Below the pieces are notes generated by a model that did not search any database, was not told where the DNA came from, and worked only from the letters and a program-made list of their open reading frames with translations. The position numbers were made by a program, and so were the translations under genes. A stretch of DNA of 64,000 bases from VRUE01 sp963706605 (GTDB lineage Bacteria > Actinomycetota > Thermoleophilia > Solirubrobacterales > 70-9): assembly GCA_963706605.1 (NCBI GenBank), contig OY970165.1:2046001-2110000 (forward strand). Direction: 5' to 3'. Shown piece after piece: positions 8,373 through 17,150 of the stretch (within the stretch, counting starts at the first letter, position 1; each line of letters begins with the position of its first letter).

Positions 8373-9339
8373 GCAGCTGACCCTCGACAACTCCGTGGCC
8401 GCCGAGCTGGCCGGCTCCGAGGACGCGGTGCTGCGAGCCCTGCGCGGCCGCCTCGACTGCGACTTCCACCTGCGCGGCAACGTCCTCACCCTGGATGGCG
8501 ATTCGACCGATGTGCAGACCGCCGCCACCGTTGTCGACGAGCTGGTCGACCTGATCGAGCAGGGGCACGAAGTGGCGCCGGGGACGATCGAAGCGGTGGC
8601 GGGTGCGCTCGACGCCGATGAGAGCCCGGCGCAGATCCTCGAGGACGTCGTCTGGCGGCACCGCAACACCAAGGTGGCGCCGAAGACGCTCAACCAGAAA
8701 CGTTACGTCGACTCGATCCGCGAGCACACGATCACCTTCGGGATCGGCCCGGCCGGCACGGGCAAGACCTTCCTCGCCGTGGCGATGGCGGCGGCGGCGC
8801 TGGCCGAGCGCGAGGTACAGCGGATCATCCTCACCCGCCCCGCCGTCGAGGCCGGTGAGCGACTCGGCTTCCTGCCCGGCGACATCCAGGCCAAGGTCGA
8901 CCCCTACCTGCGACCGCTCTTCGACGCGCTCTACGACATGCTCGACCCCGACCGCGTCAACGGCTACTTCGAGCGCGGCGTGATCGAGGTGGCGCCGCTG
9001 GCCTTCATGCGCGGCCGCACCCTCAACGACTCCTTCGTCATCCTCGACGAGGCGCAGAACACCAGCCCCGAGCAGATGAAGATGTTCCTGACCCGGCTCG
9101 GCTTCAACTCGCGGATGGTCGTCACCGGCGACATCACCCAGATCGACCTACCGACCGACCAGCGCTCCGGGCTGGTCGTCGTGCGCGACATCCTCGAGGA
9201 GGTGCAGGACATCTCATTCGTCCGCTTCGGCGGCGAGGACGTCGTCCGCCACAAGCTGGTGCAGCGAATCGTCGCCGCCTACGGCGAGCACGCCGAGCGT
9301 CAGCAGGGCGAGCGGCCACCGGCAGCGGATGACCGTTGA
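8362..9339 (+). CDS. phoH: PhoH-like NTPase with N-terminal KH-like region
   Basis: P-loop NTPase of the PhoH family, linked to RNA metabolism and stress response. The Walker A motif GPAGTGKTFLAV lies at about residue 133 and Walker B/DEAQN is in SFVILDEAQNTSPEQMKMFLTR. TRPAVEAGERLGFLPGD and VVTGDITQIDLP are family signatures. The N-terminal 80 residues resemble the single-stranded nucleic-acid-binding KH-like region of PhoH proteins. Translation begins at TTG 8362 inside the end of yqeY, and the gene overlaps ybeY by 11 bases, so the three genes are coupled. Confidence 0.93.
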   Translation: MARRQLTLDNSVAAELAGSEDAVLRALRGRLDCDFHLRGNVLTLDGDSTDVQTAATVVDELVDLIEQGHEVAPGTIEAVAGALDADESPAQILEDVVWRHRNTKVAPKTLNQKRYVDSIREHTITFGIGPAGTGKTFLAVAMAAAALAEREVQRIILTRPAVEAGERLGFLPGDIQAKVDPYLRPLFDALYDMLDPDRVNGYFERGVIEVAPLAFMRGRTLNDSFVILDEAQNTSPEQMKMFLTRLGFNSRMVVTGDITQIDLPTDQRSGLVVVRDILEEVQDISFVRFGGEDVVRHKLVQRIVAAYGEHAERQQGERPPAADDR

Positions 9340-9691
9340 CCTCTCCGACGTGCCGGTCGAGCTACGGGACGCGGTTGCGGCGGCGCTGGCTGCAGCCGGC
9401 GTGGCCGACGGCCACCTCGCGGTGGAGCTGGTGGACGCCGCCAAGATTCGCGACCTGAATCGGGAGCACCGCGGCAAGGACGGGCCCACCGACGTCCTTT
9501 CCTTCCCCGTCGACGGCGCCGGCCCGATCCCTGGCCCGCGCGAGCTCGGCGACGTCGCGATCTGTCCCGAGCATTGCGCCGACGTGGTCGAGGCTGCAGT
9601 CCACGGCGCCCTGCACCTCTGCGACATGGACCACGAGACGGACTCTGGGGAGATGCTCGCCCTTCAGGCACGTGTGATGGAAGGCTTGTGA
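9329..9691 (+). CDS. ybeY: Endoribonuclease YbeY (rRNA maturation factor), short form
   Basis: YbeY is a metal-dependent single-strand RNase for 16S rRNA 3' processing and ribosome quality control. The 120-residue product has the LNREHRGKDGPTDVLSFP motif and the three-histidine site in HGALHLCDMDHE. The canonical order H-G-x-L-H-L-x-G-Y-D-H is altered at two non-ligand positions (G and Y replaced by D and M), while the metal-binding histidines remain. It is shorter than the usual 150 residues, mainly at the N-terminus. It sits between phoH and era (TGATG overlap with era), its standard place. Confidence 0.93.
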   Translation: MTVDLSDVPVELRDAVAAALAAAGVADGHLAVELVDAAKIRDLNREHRGKDGPTDVLSFPVDGAGPIPGPRELGDVAICPEHCADVVEAAVHGALHLCDMDHETDSGEMLALQARVMEGL

Positions 9692-10584
9692 TGACCCACT
9701 CCGGCTTCGTCGGCCTGGCCGGCCGGCCCAACGTCGGCAAGTCGACCCTTGTCAACGCGATCGTCGGCAGCCGGGTGGCGATCGTCTCGATGCGCCCGCA
9801 GACGACGCGGCGGGCGATCCGTGGCATCGCTACCGACACCGCGGCCGGCCGCCAGCTCGTCCTCGTCGACCTGCCCGGCGTGCAGCGCCCTCGCGACGTG
9901 CTGACCGAGCGCATGCAGCGCCGCGTCGAGCGCGAGCTGGCCGACTCCGATCTCGCTCTGTTGGTCGTCAACGGGCAGGAGGGGATCGGCGCCGGCGATC
10001 GCTTCATCGCTCGTGCCCTGGCTGCCGCCGGGCCGGACAAGCCGACGATCTGTGCGGTCAACAAGATCGACGGCACCGGACCCAACGAGCTGGTTCCGGT
10101 GCTGGCCGCGGCCGCCGAGCTGGAGGGGGTCGACGAGGTCTTCCCGATCAGCGCCCGCGACGGCGCCGGCCTCGAGGAGCTGGTGCTGCGGCTCGGCGAG
10201 CTGGTCCCCGAGGGCCCCTACCTCTACCCGCCCGAGGACCACAGCGACCAGTCGAGCGAGACGATGCTGGCCGAGTTGATCCGCGAGCAGGTCCTCAACC
10301 GGACCCGCGACGAGATCCCGCACTCGGTCGAGGTCGACGTCAAGGAGGTCGCGGAGCGCGAGGACGGGCTGGTCACCGTCCGGGCGGAGATCTGGGCGGA
10401 GACCGAGTCCCAGAAGGGCATCCTGATCGGCAAGGGGGGGAAGAAGGTCGGCGAGATCGGGACCGCTGCCCGCAGTTCGCTGGAGGCCGAGCTGGGCGCC
10501 AAGGTCCACCTCGACCTCAAGGTTCGTGTCCGCAGCCACTGGCGCCGCGACGAGGGACTCTTGGATCGGCTTGGCATCGAGTAA
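9691..10584 (+). CDS. era: GTPase Era
   Basis: Era binds 16S rRNA and couples GTP hydrolysis to 30S maturation. The G domain has G1 GRPNVGKSTLVNAI, switch I with RPQTTRRAIRG, G3 DLPGV and G4 NKID. The C-terminal KH domain is visible as AEIWAETESQKGILIGKGGKKVGEIG. Length is 297 residues. The start ATG 9691 overlaps the ybeY stop. The frame is open upstream but would read through ybeY. Confidence 0.96.
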   Translation: MTHSGFVGLAGRPNVGKSTLVNAIVGSRVAIVSMRPQTTRRAIRGIATDTAAGRQLVLVDLPGVQRPRDVLTERMQRRVERELADSDLALLVVNGQEGIGAGDRFIARALAAAGPDKPTICAVNKIDGTGPNELVPVLAAAAELEGVDEVFPISARDGAGLEELVLRLGELVPEGPYLYPPEDHSDQSSETMLAELIREQVLNRTRDEIPHSVEVDVKEVAEREDGLVTVRAEIWAETESQKGILIGKGGKKVGEIGTAARSSLEAELGAKVHLDLKVRVRSHWRRDEGLLDRLGIE

Positions 10585-10597
10585 CTACGATGCTTTG

Positions 10598-11209
10598 ATG
10601 TTTGACGACGTTCAATTCGACGAGCACGGTCTGGTCCCGTGCGTGGCGCAGGATTTCGCCAGCGGCGAGGTGCTGACGCTGGCCTACGTCAACGAGGAGT
10701 CGCTGCGGCTTACGGTCGAGTCGGGGGAGATGCACTTTTTCAGCCGCTCGCGCGATCGGATATGGCGCAAAGGTGAAGAGTCCGGTCACGTCCTGAAGCT
10801 GAAGCAGCTGCGGATCGATTGCGATGGCGATGCGATCGTCGCGTTGGTCGAGCCGACCGGGCCCGCCTGTCACACCGGTGAGCGGTCCTGCTTCTACCGC
10901 GAGTTGGATGGTGAAGCACCCGAGCTCGTCCCGTACGAGGCGCCGGCGACGTTGCAGCGCACGCTGCGCAGCCGTGCCGCCGAGCGGCCGGAGGACAGCT
11001 ACACGGTGAAGCTGTTGGACGACCCGAAGCTGATCGGCGAGAAGGTCGAGGAGGAGGCCGAGGAGGTCGTGCGCGCCGCCCGCGAGGAGTCCGACGAACG
11101 GGTCGCGGAAGAGGCGGCCGACCTGCTCTACCACCTGAGCGTGCTGCTGGCCTCGCGCGAGCTGCCGCTCACGGCAGCGATGGAGGTCCTCAATGGCCGT
11201 CGCCGCTGA
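10598..11209 (+). CDS. hisI: Bifunctional phosphoribosyl-AMP cyclohydrolase / phosphoribosyl-ATP pyrophosphatase (HisIE)
   Basis: Two fused domains catalyse steps 2 and 3 of histidine biosynthesis. The HisI half is about residues 1-105, with LTLAYVNEESL, HFFSRSRDRIWRKGEESGH, the Asp cluster in RIDCDGDA and cysteines in PACHTGERSCFYR. The HisE half is about residues 120-203, with SYTVKLLDDPKLIGEKVEEE and EAADLLYHLSVLLA. The family's normal reading is MFDDVQF from ATG 10598. It overlaps trpE by 17 bases, so this histidine gene heads the tryptophan operon; no other his gene is in the window. Confidence 0.93.
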   Translation: MFDDVQFDEHGLVPCVAQDFASGEVLTLAYVNEESLRLTVESGEMHFFSRSRDRIWRKGEESGHVLKLKQLRIDCDGDAIVALVEPTGPACHTGERSCFYRELDGEAPELVPYEAPATLQRTLRSRAAERPEDSYTVKLLDDPKLIGEKVEEEAEEVVRAAREESDERVAEEAADLLYHLSVLLASRELPLTAAMEVLNGRRR

Positions 11210-12701
11210 GTCCGAGCTGCGAATCGAACCCAGCCTCGAGGAGGCGCGGGCGCTCGCGGAGCAGGGCAACGTGGTGCCGGTCCGGGCTCGCTTCGTCGAC
11301 GATTGCGAGACTCCCGTCTCCGCCTTCCTCAAGCTGCGTGCGGGCGAGCCCGAGGGGGCGCCGTGCTTCCTGCTGGAGTCCGCCGAGCAGGGCCAGGTTG
11401 GCCGCTACTCCTTCGTCGGCATCAGACCCCGCTCGGTGCTGCGCTGGAGCGACGGGATTCTCTCCGAGACCGGGGGCGCCGACCGTCAAGCTCCGGACCC
11501 CTATGCGGCGGTCGCCGAGCACCTCGCCGGCTTCCGACTGGCTCCGGTCGAGGGCCTGCCGCCCTTTGCGGGCGGCGCCGTCGGCTTCTTCGGCTATGAC
11601 CTGGTGCGCACGGTCGAGCCGCTCGGCGAGCCCAACCCGGATCCACTCGGGTTGCCGGACATGGCGCTGATGATCACCGACGTTCTGCTCGTCTTCGATC
11701 ACCTGCGGCATGAGCTGACAATCATGTCCTGCGCCTTCGCCGGCGACGACGGCGACATCGACGCTGCCTATGAGCGCTCGGTCGCGGCGATCGCCGACGT
11801 GCGCAGCCGGCTCAGGGGCGCCGTGCCCGTCCCGGAGCGCCCGGCGATCGCCGAGCCGCCACGCTTCGTCTCCAGCATGGAGCGCGAGGAGTTCGAAGCG
11901 GCGGTCGAGCGGATCGTCGAGTACGTCCACGCCGGTGATGCCTTTCAGGTCGTGCCCTCACAGCGCTTCTCCGCCCCGTCTCCGGTCGAGGCGTTCTCGA
12001 TCTACCGCGGGCTGCGCGCGGTCAACCCCTCCCCTTACATGTACTTCCTCGAGTTCGGTGACTTCCAGATCGCCGGCGCCTCGCCGGAGCCGCTGGTCAA
12101 GGTGCAGGGGCGGCGGGTGGAGACGCGGCCGATCGCCGGCACCTACCCGCGCGGCGGTGACGAGGAGGAGGACCGGCGCCTCGCCGAGCGGTTGATCAAC
12201 GACCCCAAGGAGCGGGCAGAGCACGTGATGCTGGTCGACCTCGGTCGCAACGATCTCGGCCGAGTCTGCGAGTACGGCTCGGTAGGCGTCGACGAGCTGA
12301 TGGTCGTCGAGACCTACTCCCACGTTCTCCACATCGTCAGCCAGGTCTCGGGAACGCTGCGCGAGGAGGTCGACGCGATGGACGTGCTGCGCTCGGCGCT
12401 GCCCGCCGGCACCCTCTCCGGCGCTCCCAAGGTCCGCGCGATGCAGATCATCGACGAGCTCGAGCCGATCAAGCGCTGTTCCTACGGTGGCGCCATCGGT
12501 TACCTCTCCTGGAACGGCGACCTCGACACCGCGATCCACATCCGCACCGTCGTCGTCAAGGACGGCGAGGTGCACGTGCAGGCGGGCGGCGGCACCGTCG
12601 CCGACGCCAAGCCCGCTTATGAGTACAACGAGTCGGTCAACAAGGCCAAGGCGGTGTTCCGCGCCGTGGAGCTGGCCTGCGAGCAGCCGGACTGGCCATG
12701 A
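11193..12701 (+). CDS. trpE: Anthranilate synthase component I
   Basis: TrpE converts chorismate and ammonia (from TrpG) to anthranilate, the first step of tryptophan synthesis. The N-terminal LLESAE at about residue 60 is the tryptophan feedback-binding motif. The chorismate-binding C-terminal half has IAGTYPRGG, DLGRNDLGRVC, THE-like SYSHVLHIVSQVSG, LPAGTLSGAPKVRAM and GAIGYLSWNGDLDTAI. Length is 502 residues. It overlaps hisIE at its start and trpG at its stop (ATGA), so all three are probably translationally coupled. Confidence 0.97.
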   Translation: MAVAAESELRIEPSLEEARALAEQGNVVPVRARFVDDCETPVSAFLKLRAGEPEGAPCFLLESAEQGQVGRYSFVGIRPRSVLRWSDGILSETGGADRQAPDPYAAVAEHLAGFRLAPVEGLPPFAGGAVGFFGYDLVRTVEPLGEPNPDPLGLPDMALMITDVLLVFDHLRHELTIMSCAFAGDDGDIDAAYERSVAAIADVRSRLRGAVPVPERPAIAEPPRFVSSMEREEFEAAVERIVEYVHAGDAFQVVPSQRFSAPSPVEAFSIYRGLRAVNPSPYMYFLEFGDFQIAGASPEPLVKVQGRRVETRPIAGTYPRGGDEEEDRRLAERLINDPKERAEHVMLVDLGRNDLGRVCEYGSVGVDELMVVETYSHVLHIVSQVSGTLREEVDAMDVLRSALPAGTLSGAPKVRAMQIIDELEPIKRCSYGGAIGYLSWNGDLDTAIHIRTVVVKDGEVHVQAGGGTVADAKPAYEYNESVNKAKAVFRAVELACEQPDWP

Positions 12702-13264
12702 AGATCCTCATCATCGACAACTACGACAGCTTCACCTACAACCTCGTCCAGTACCTGGGCGAGCTGGGGGGGGAGATCGAGGTGGTTCGCAACGACCGGG
12801 CCTCGGTCGAGGAGCTGCTCGATCGCGGCGCCGACCGGCTGGTCGTCTCGCCGGGCCCTTGCACGCCCGCCGAGGCCGGCATCTCGATCGAGGCGATCCG
12901 CGCCTTCGCCGAGGCCGGCACGCCTGTGCTCGGCGTCTGCCTCGGGCACCAGTCGCTGGTCGAGGCGTTCGGTGGGCGCACCGTGCTGGGCGACCCGATC
13001 CACGGCAAGGACGCCGAGGTCAGCCACGACGGACGGACGATCTTCGCCGGCCTGCCCAGTCCCCTGGTGGCCGGCCGCTACCACTCGCTGGTCGCCGACC
13101 CCGATCTGCCGGACCAGTTGGAGTTGAGCGCCAGCCTCGGCGAGGTGGTGATGGGGGCGCGTCACCGGGAGCTGCCGGCCGAGGGCGTCCAGTTCCACCC
13201 CGAGTCGGTGCTGACCCCACAGGGCAAACACCTGCTGAAGAACTTCCTCGGAGACCCACAATGA
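12698..13264 (+). CDS. trpG: Anthranilate synthase component II, glutamine amidotransferase
   Basis: Class I glutamine amidotransferase supplying ammonia to TrpE. Visible motifs are IIDNYDSFTYNL at the N-terminus, SPGPCTP, the nucleophilic cysteine in GVCLGHQ and the His-Glu pair in QFHPES. The length of 188 residues is normal. The start overlaps the trpE stop by four bases. Between its stop and trpD lies a perfect 17-bp inverted repeat (13266-13312), which interrupts an otherwise continuous operon. Confidence 0.96.
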   Translation: MKILIIDNYDSFTYNLVQYLGELGGEIEVVRNDRASVEELLDRGADRLVVSPGPCTPAEAGISIEAIRAFAEAGTPVLGVCLGHQSLVEAFGGRTVLGDPIHGKDAEVSHDGRTIFAGLPSPLVAGRYHSLVADPDLPDQLELSASLGEVVMGARHRELPAEGVQFHPESVLTPQGKHLLKNFLGDPQ

Positions 13265-13265
13265 G

Positions 13266-13312
13266 TTCCGGTGCGCTTTATGCCACCCATAGCGACATAA
13301 AGCGCACCGGAA
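13266..13312. repeat. Short palindrome between trpG and trpD
   Basis: The arms TTCCGGTGCGCTTTATG (13266-13282) and CATAAAGCGCACCGGAA (13296-13312) are exact reverse complements around a 13-base spacer containing CCCATAG. No T-run follows, so it is not a typical intrinsic terminator, and trpD begins only 11 bases later. It belongs to the same structural class as the palindromes at 24902-24938, 40941-40983, 41919-41957, 41999-42043 and 58497-58546. Confidence 0.85.
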
Positions 13313-13322
13313 GGTTTGGGCG

Positions 13323-14360
13323 GTGAGCTTGCCTCCGAACGAAGTAGTCACCCGGGCGATCGACGCGGTCTGCGCCGGTGACCACCTGACCGCGGATCAC
13401 GCCGCCACGGTGCTCGCCGAGATCATGGAGGGTCGAACCGGTGAGGTGCAGACGGGGGCCTTCCTGATCGCGCTGCGGGCCAAGGGCGAGACCGTGCCCG
13501 AGCTGGTCGGTCTGGCGCGGACGATGCGATCGCTGGCCGCTGCGGTCGAGACCTCCCGTGACGACCTCGTCGACACGGCCGGGACCGGCGGCGGTCCTTC
13601 GACCTTCAACGTCTCGACCACGGCGGCCCTGGTTGCGGCCGGCGCGGGCTGCGCGGTCGCCAAGCACGGCAACCGCTCCAACACCAGCCGCTGCGGCTCC
13701 GCCGATCTGCTGGAGGCGCTCGGGGTCAACATCGAGCTCGACCCGGCGCAGGTCGGTCGCTGCATCGACGAGGTCGGCTTCGGCTTCATGTTCGCCCCTC
13801 GCCATCACGCGGCGATGGCGCACGTGGTGCCGGTCCGCAAGGCGCTCGGCGTGCGGACGATCTTCAACTTCCTCGGGCCGCTGACGAATCCGGCTGGCGC
13901 TGAGCGCCAACTGCTGGGCGTCTCCGACCGCCACTACCAGGAGACGATCGCCGAGGCGCTGGTCGGGCTGGGCAGCGTGCGGGCAATGGTCGTCGCCGCC
14001 GAGGACGGGGTCGACGAGCTCTCGACCTCCGCCCGCACGCGGGTGATCGAGGTCGCCGACGGTCGCACCGCGGAGTGGTTCACCGAGCCCGGTGAGCTCG
14101 GCCTTGCTGCCGCGGAGCTGGCGGACGTCGCCGGCGGCAGTCCGGAGGAGAACGCCGCCGCTTCGCGCGCCGTGCTGGCCGGTGAGGGTGGTCCGCGGCG
14201 CGATCTGGTCCTGCTCAACGCGGGTGCCGCGATCTACGTCGGTGGCCTCGCCGCCGGCCTTGGCGAGGGCGTCGAGAAGGCCGCCGCGGCGATCGACAGC
14301 GGCGCCGCCGGCGAGCTGCTCGACCATCTGGTTGCAACGACCGCCCAGCTCGGCGGCTAG
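13323..14360 (+). CDS. trpD: Anthranilate phosphoribosyltransferase
   Basis: TrpD joins anthranilate to PRPP. The glycine-rich PRPP loop GTGGGPSTFNVST is at about residue 83, followed by KHGNRSNTSRCGSADLLEALG, FMFAPRHHAAM and TIFNFLGPLTNPA. Length is 345 residues. The start is GTG 13323, just after the palindrome that follows trpG. The order trpE-G-D-C is standard for actinobacteria and low-GC bacteria alike. trpC follows after about 30 bases. Confidence 0.96.
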   Translation: MSLPPNEVVTRAIDAVCAGDHLTADHAATVLAEIMEGRTGEVQTGAFLIALRAKGETVPELVGLARTMRSLAAAVETSRDDLVDTAGTGGGPSTFNVSTTAALVAAGAGCAVAKHGNRSNTSRCGSADLLEALGVNIELDPAQVGRCIDEVGFGFMFAPRHHAAMAHVVPVRKALGVRTIFNFLGPLTNPAGAERQLLGVSDRHYQETIAEALVGLGSVRAMVVAAEDGVDELSTSARTRVIEVADGRTAEWFTEPGELGLAAAELADVAGGSPEENAAASRAVLAGEGGPRRDLVLLNAGAAIYVGGLAAGLGEGVEKAAAAIDSGAAGELLDHLVATTAQLGG

Positions 14361-14392
14361 GTCGGCCGACTCGACTAGGCTTCGTCACTCAC

Positions 14393-15199
14393 GTGGGAAT
14401 GATCGAGCAGCTGATTGCCGCGGCGCGCGCCGGGGTGGAGGAACGCCGCAGCGGCACGTCCCAGGCGGATCTCGAGTCGAGGCTTACCGGCCGCGGCGAC
14501 GACAGGCCGTTCAGCGAGGCGTTGGTCCGTCCCGGCCTCTCGGTGATCGCCGAGTTCAAGCGGCGCTCCCCGAGCGCGGGGGAGATCTCGGCGACCGCGA
14601 CCGTCGCCGAGCAGGTCGGCGCGTATGAGCGCGGCGGCGCGGCCGCCCTCTCGGTGCTGACCGATGAACTCCACTTCGGCGGCTCATTGGAAGACCTGCG
14701 TGTCGCCCGTGGGGCCTGCGACCTGCCGATCCTTCGCAAGGACTTCATCGTCGATCCCTACCAGCTCTATGAGGCGGCGGTGAACGGGGCCGACGCGGTC
14801 TTGCTGATCGCCAGGGCCCTCGATGACGACGAGCTGGCGGAGCTGTACGCACGGGCGCGGAGCCTTGACCTCGACTGCCTGGTCGAGGTCCACGACGGGG
14901 AGGAGCTGGAGCGGGCGCTGCGGCTCGACGCCGACGTGATCGGGATCAACAACCGCAATCTCGAGCAGGGGACGGTTGACGTCGCCACCACGTATGAGCT
15001 GATGCCCGACGTGCCGGCTGGCAAGACGGTCGTCGCTGAGAGCGGGATATCGGCACGGGAGGAGCTGGAGGAGCTGGAGCGGGTAGGGGTCGATGCGGTG
15101 TTGATCGGCTCGGCGCTGATGGTGGCGACCGATCCCGAGGCGCTGACCCGCGAGCTGACCGGCGCCGACGAGGGCACCCGCGAGCACCACCTGCCCTAG
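14393..15199 (+). CDS. trpC: Indole-3-glycerol phosphate synthase
   Basis: TrpC closes the indole ring from carboxyphenylaminodeoxyribulose phosphate. The (beta/alpha)8 barrel shows VIAEFKRRSPSAG, LTDELHFGGSLEDL, the catalytic Lys in LRKDFIVDPYQ, VEVHDGEEL, IGINNRNL and VAESGIS. Length is 268 residues. GTG 14393 or ATG 14399 could serve as start; a TAGGCT hexamer about 15 bases upstream would place either on a short leader. htrA follows after 67 bases. Confidence 0.95.
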   Translation: MGMIEQLIAAARAGVEERRSGTSQADLESRLTGRGDDRPFSEALVRPGLSVIAEFKRRSPSAGEISATATVAEQVGAYERGGAAALSVLTDELHFGGSLEDLRVARGACDLPILRKDFIVDPYQLYEAAVNGADAVLLIARALDDDELAELYARARSLDLDCLVEVHDGEELERALRLDADVIGINNRNLEQGTVDVATTYELMPDVPAGKTVVAESGISAREELEELERVGVDAVLIGSALMVATDPEALTRELTGADEGTREHHLP

Positions 15200-15266
15200 C
15201 CGCTCCGCTCGCGAGGCGCTGATCTTTTTAGAAGAACTTTGAGGACGCCTTGGATGATCGGTTCCG

Positions 15267-16487
15267 ATGAGGCGCTTCTTCCGCACGTCATTCGGTTCCG
15301 CCCTCCTGGGGGGCGTGGTCGTCGCCGCATTCGGTTGGGTGGCGATCGCCGCCGGCTGGATCCACTCTGACAACGGCAGCGCGACCGTCACGGTGGCGGC
15401 GCCGCTCTCGGCTCCGGTCGATGCCAAGGAAGAAGGCAGCACCAACCTGGTCAACCAGATCTATCGCCGTGACGGACAGGGGGTCGCCTTCATCTCCTCT
15501 CAGCTTTCTGCTCAGGCACCCGCCGGCCCGTTCGGTGAATCCGAAGGCGGCGGCACCGCGACGGGCTCGGGGTTCCTGATCGACACCGAAGGCCACATCG
15601 TCACCAACAACCACGTGGTCGAAGGCGCCAATCGGGTCGAAGTCAAACTCGGATCCTCGGACACCACCTATACCGCCGAAGTGGTCGGCACCGACCCTGC
15701 GACCGACGTGGCGCTGCTCAAGGTCAACGCGCCGTCCGATCAGCTCCACCCACTCTCGCTCGGCGACTCCTCGAAGGTAGAGGTGGGCGAAGAGGTGATC
15801 GCGATCGGCAACCCGTTCGGGCTCGACCGGACCGTCACCGCCGGCATCGTCTCGGCGTTGCAGCGCCAGATCCAGGCCCCCAACGGCTTCTCGATCTCGC
15901 ACGTGATCCAGACCGACGCCGCGATCAACCCCGGTAACTCCGGTGGCCCGCTGATCGACGGCTCGGGCAGCGTGATCGGGATCAACTCTCAGATCTTGAA
16001 TGGCGGCGGCAGCAACGGCAACGTCGGCATCGGCTTCGCCGTGCCGATCAACACGGCGCGCGAAGTCGTTCAGCAGATAGAGGAGCACGGCGAAGTGAAG
16101 CACGCATTCCTCGGGATCAATGGCGGCAGCATCACGCCGGACCTGGCGCGGGCGCTGAAGTTGCCGGCCACCGAAGGCGTGCTCGTCAACGAAGTCGTCA
16201 AGGGCGGTCCGGCCGACCAGGCGGGGCTCGAAGGGGGCGACACCTCGGCGACGATCGAAGGCGCCAGCATCGAGCTTGGCGGAGACATCATCACAGAGGT
16301 CAACGGCAAGAAGATCTCGGGGATGGAAGAAGTGATCAACCTGGTCAACTCGGCCTCGCCGGGGGAAAAGATGGAGCTGACCGTCGACCGCAACGGTGGC
16401 ACCAAGAACATCACCGTGATCCTCGGTGTCCGCCCGGCGTCGGCCGAAGACTCGCAGTCTGGTCCCGTCGGACCGCCGGCCAAATAG
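15267..16487 (+). CDS. HtrA/DegP-like trypsin-type serine protease with PDZ domain
   Basis: Extracytoplasmic protease for misfolded envelope proteins. A short cytoplasmic tail (MRRFFRTSF) precedes one membrane helix (GGVVVAAFGWVAIAAGW) and a Thr/Ser-rich linker. The trypsin-like domain has all three catalytic residues: His in TNNHVV, Asp in DVALLKV and Ser in NPGNSGGPL. A PDZ domain covers about residues 290-390. It lies between trpC and trpF, an unusual place. Its codon use differs from the neighbours: I count 18 GAA to 7 GAG for glutamate, whereas adjoining trp genes use almost only GAG. No strong ribosome binding site precedes ATG 15267. Confidence 0.93.
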   Translation: MRRFFRTSFGSALLGGVVVAAFGWVAIAAGWIHSDNGSATVTVAAPLSAPVDAKEEGSTNLVNQIYRRDGQGVAFISSQLSAQAPAGPFGESEGGGTATGSGFLIDTEGHIVTNNHVVEGANRVEVKLGSSDTTYTAEVVGTDPATDVALLKVNAPSDQLHPLSLGDSSKVEVGEEVIAIGNPFGLDRTVTAGIVSALQRQIQAPNGFSISHVIQTDAAINPGNSGGPLIDGSGSVIGINSQILNGGGSNGNVGIGFAVPINTAREVVQQIEEHGEVKHAFLGINGGSITPDLARALKLPATEGVLVNEVVKGGPADQAGLEGGDTSATIEGASIELGGDIITEVNGKKISGMEEVINLVNSASPGEKMELTVDRNGGTKNITVILGVRPASAEDSQSGPVGPPAK

Positions 16488-16505
16488 CGCCGCGCCCGGC
16501 TCCCG

Positions 16506-16511
16506 TACTCT
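16506..16511 (+). promoter_or_regulatory. -10 hexamer TACTCT of trpF, leaderless
   Basis: TACTCT is followed by exactly 6 bases and ATG 16518, so transcription would begin at the start codon. It suggests trpFBA has its own promoter behind htrA. Confidence 0.5.
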
Positions 16512-16517
16512 GGGGGC

Positions 16518-17150
16518 ATGCGGGTCAAGATCTGTGGAGTCACGAATTTGGACGATGCCGCCGAGGCCGTGCGGCTCGGGGCCTGGGCTGTTGGGCTGAT
16601 CCACTTCGCCGAGAGTCCCAGGGCGGTTGAGGCTGGGGAGGCTGTGCGGATTGCTGCCGCGTTTCGCCGCAAGTGCGAGGTGGTGGGCGTGTTCGTCAAT
16701 CCCGAATTGGACGAGGTCGCCAAGGCGGTCGAGGATGCGGCGCTGACGATGGTGCAGCTCAACGGAGAAGAGGGCCCCTCCTTCTGCGGCGAGGTCGCGC
16801 GACGGACCGGGGTCAAGGTGATCAAGGCGGTGCATGTGTCGAGCGCCGCCGACATCCACGCCGCCGAGGCGTTCCGGACCGATTTCCACCTCTTCGACAA
16901 GGGCGCGAGGGGCCTCTGGGGCGGCAGCGGCGAGAGCTTCGACTGGGGCCTGCTGCGCGAGCGGCGCTCCGAGGTGCCGGCGATCCTCGCCGGCGGGCTG
17001 CGGCCCGAAAACGTCGCCGAGGCGATCGCCGTCACCCATCCCTTCGCGGTCGACGTGGCCAGCGGAGTCGAGGCCGAGCCGGGCCGCAAGGACCACGCCG
17101 CGATGACCGCCTTCTTCGAGGCGGCGCAGGCGGCTAGCGTTACCTCCTGA
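16518..17150 (+). CDS. trpF: Phosphoribosylanthranilate isomerase
   Basis: TrpF performs the Amadori rearrangement before TrpC. Motifs are the catalytic Cys in KICGVTN, GLIHFAESPR, VGVFVN, the catalytic Asp in FHLFDKG, LAGGLRPENV and DVASGVE. The usual QLHG is QLNG here, a substitution at a motif histidine that is not the general acid or base. Length is 210 residues. A TACTCT hexamer six bases before ATG suggests an own leaderless promoter. Its stop overlaps trpB (TGATG). Confidence 0.95.
   Translation: MRVKICGVTNLDDAAEAVRLGAWAVGLIHFAESPRAVEAGEAVRIAAAFRRKCEVVGVFVNPELDEVAKAVEDAALTMVQLNGEEGPSFCGEVARRTGVKVIKAVHVSSAADIHAAEAFRTDFHLFDKGARGLWGGSGESFDWGLLRERRSEVPAILAGGLRPENVAEAIAVTHPFAVDVASGVEAEPGRKDHAAMTAFFEAAQAASVTS

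Noticed and set aside
13266..13312. trp attenuator or terminator
   Set aside because: No leader peptide with Trp codons, no U-run and an internal position between trpG and trpD. It fits the dispersed palindrome class better.
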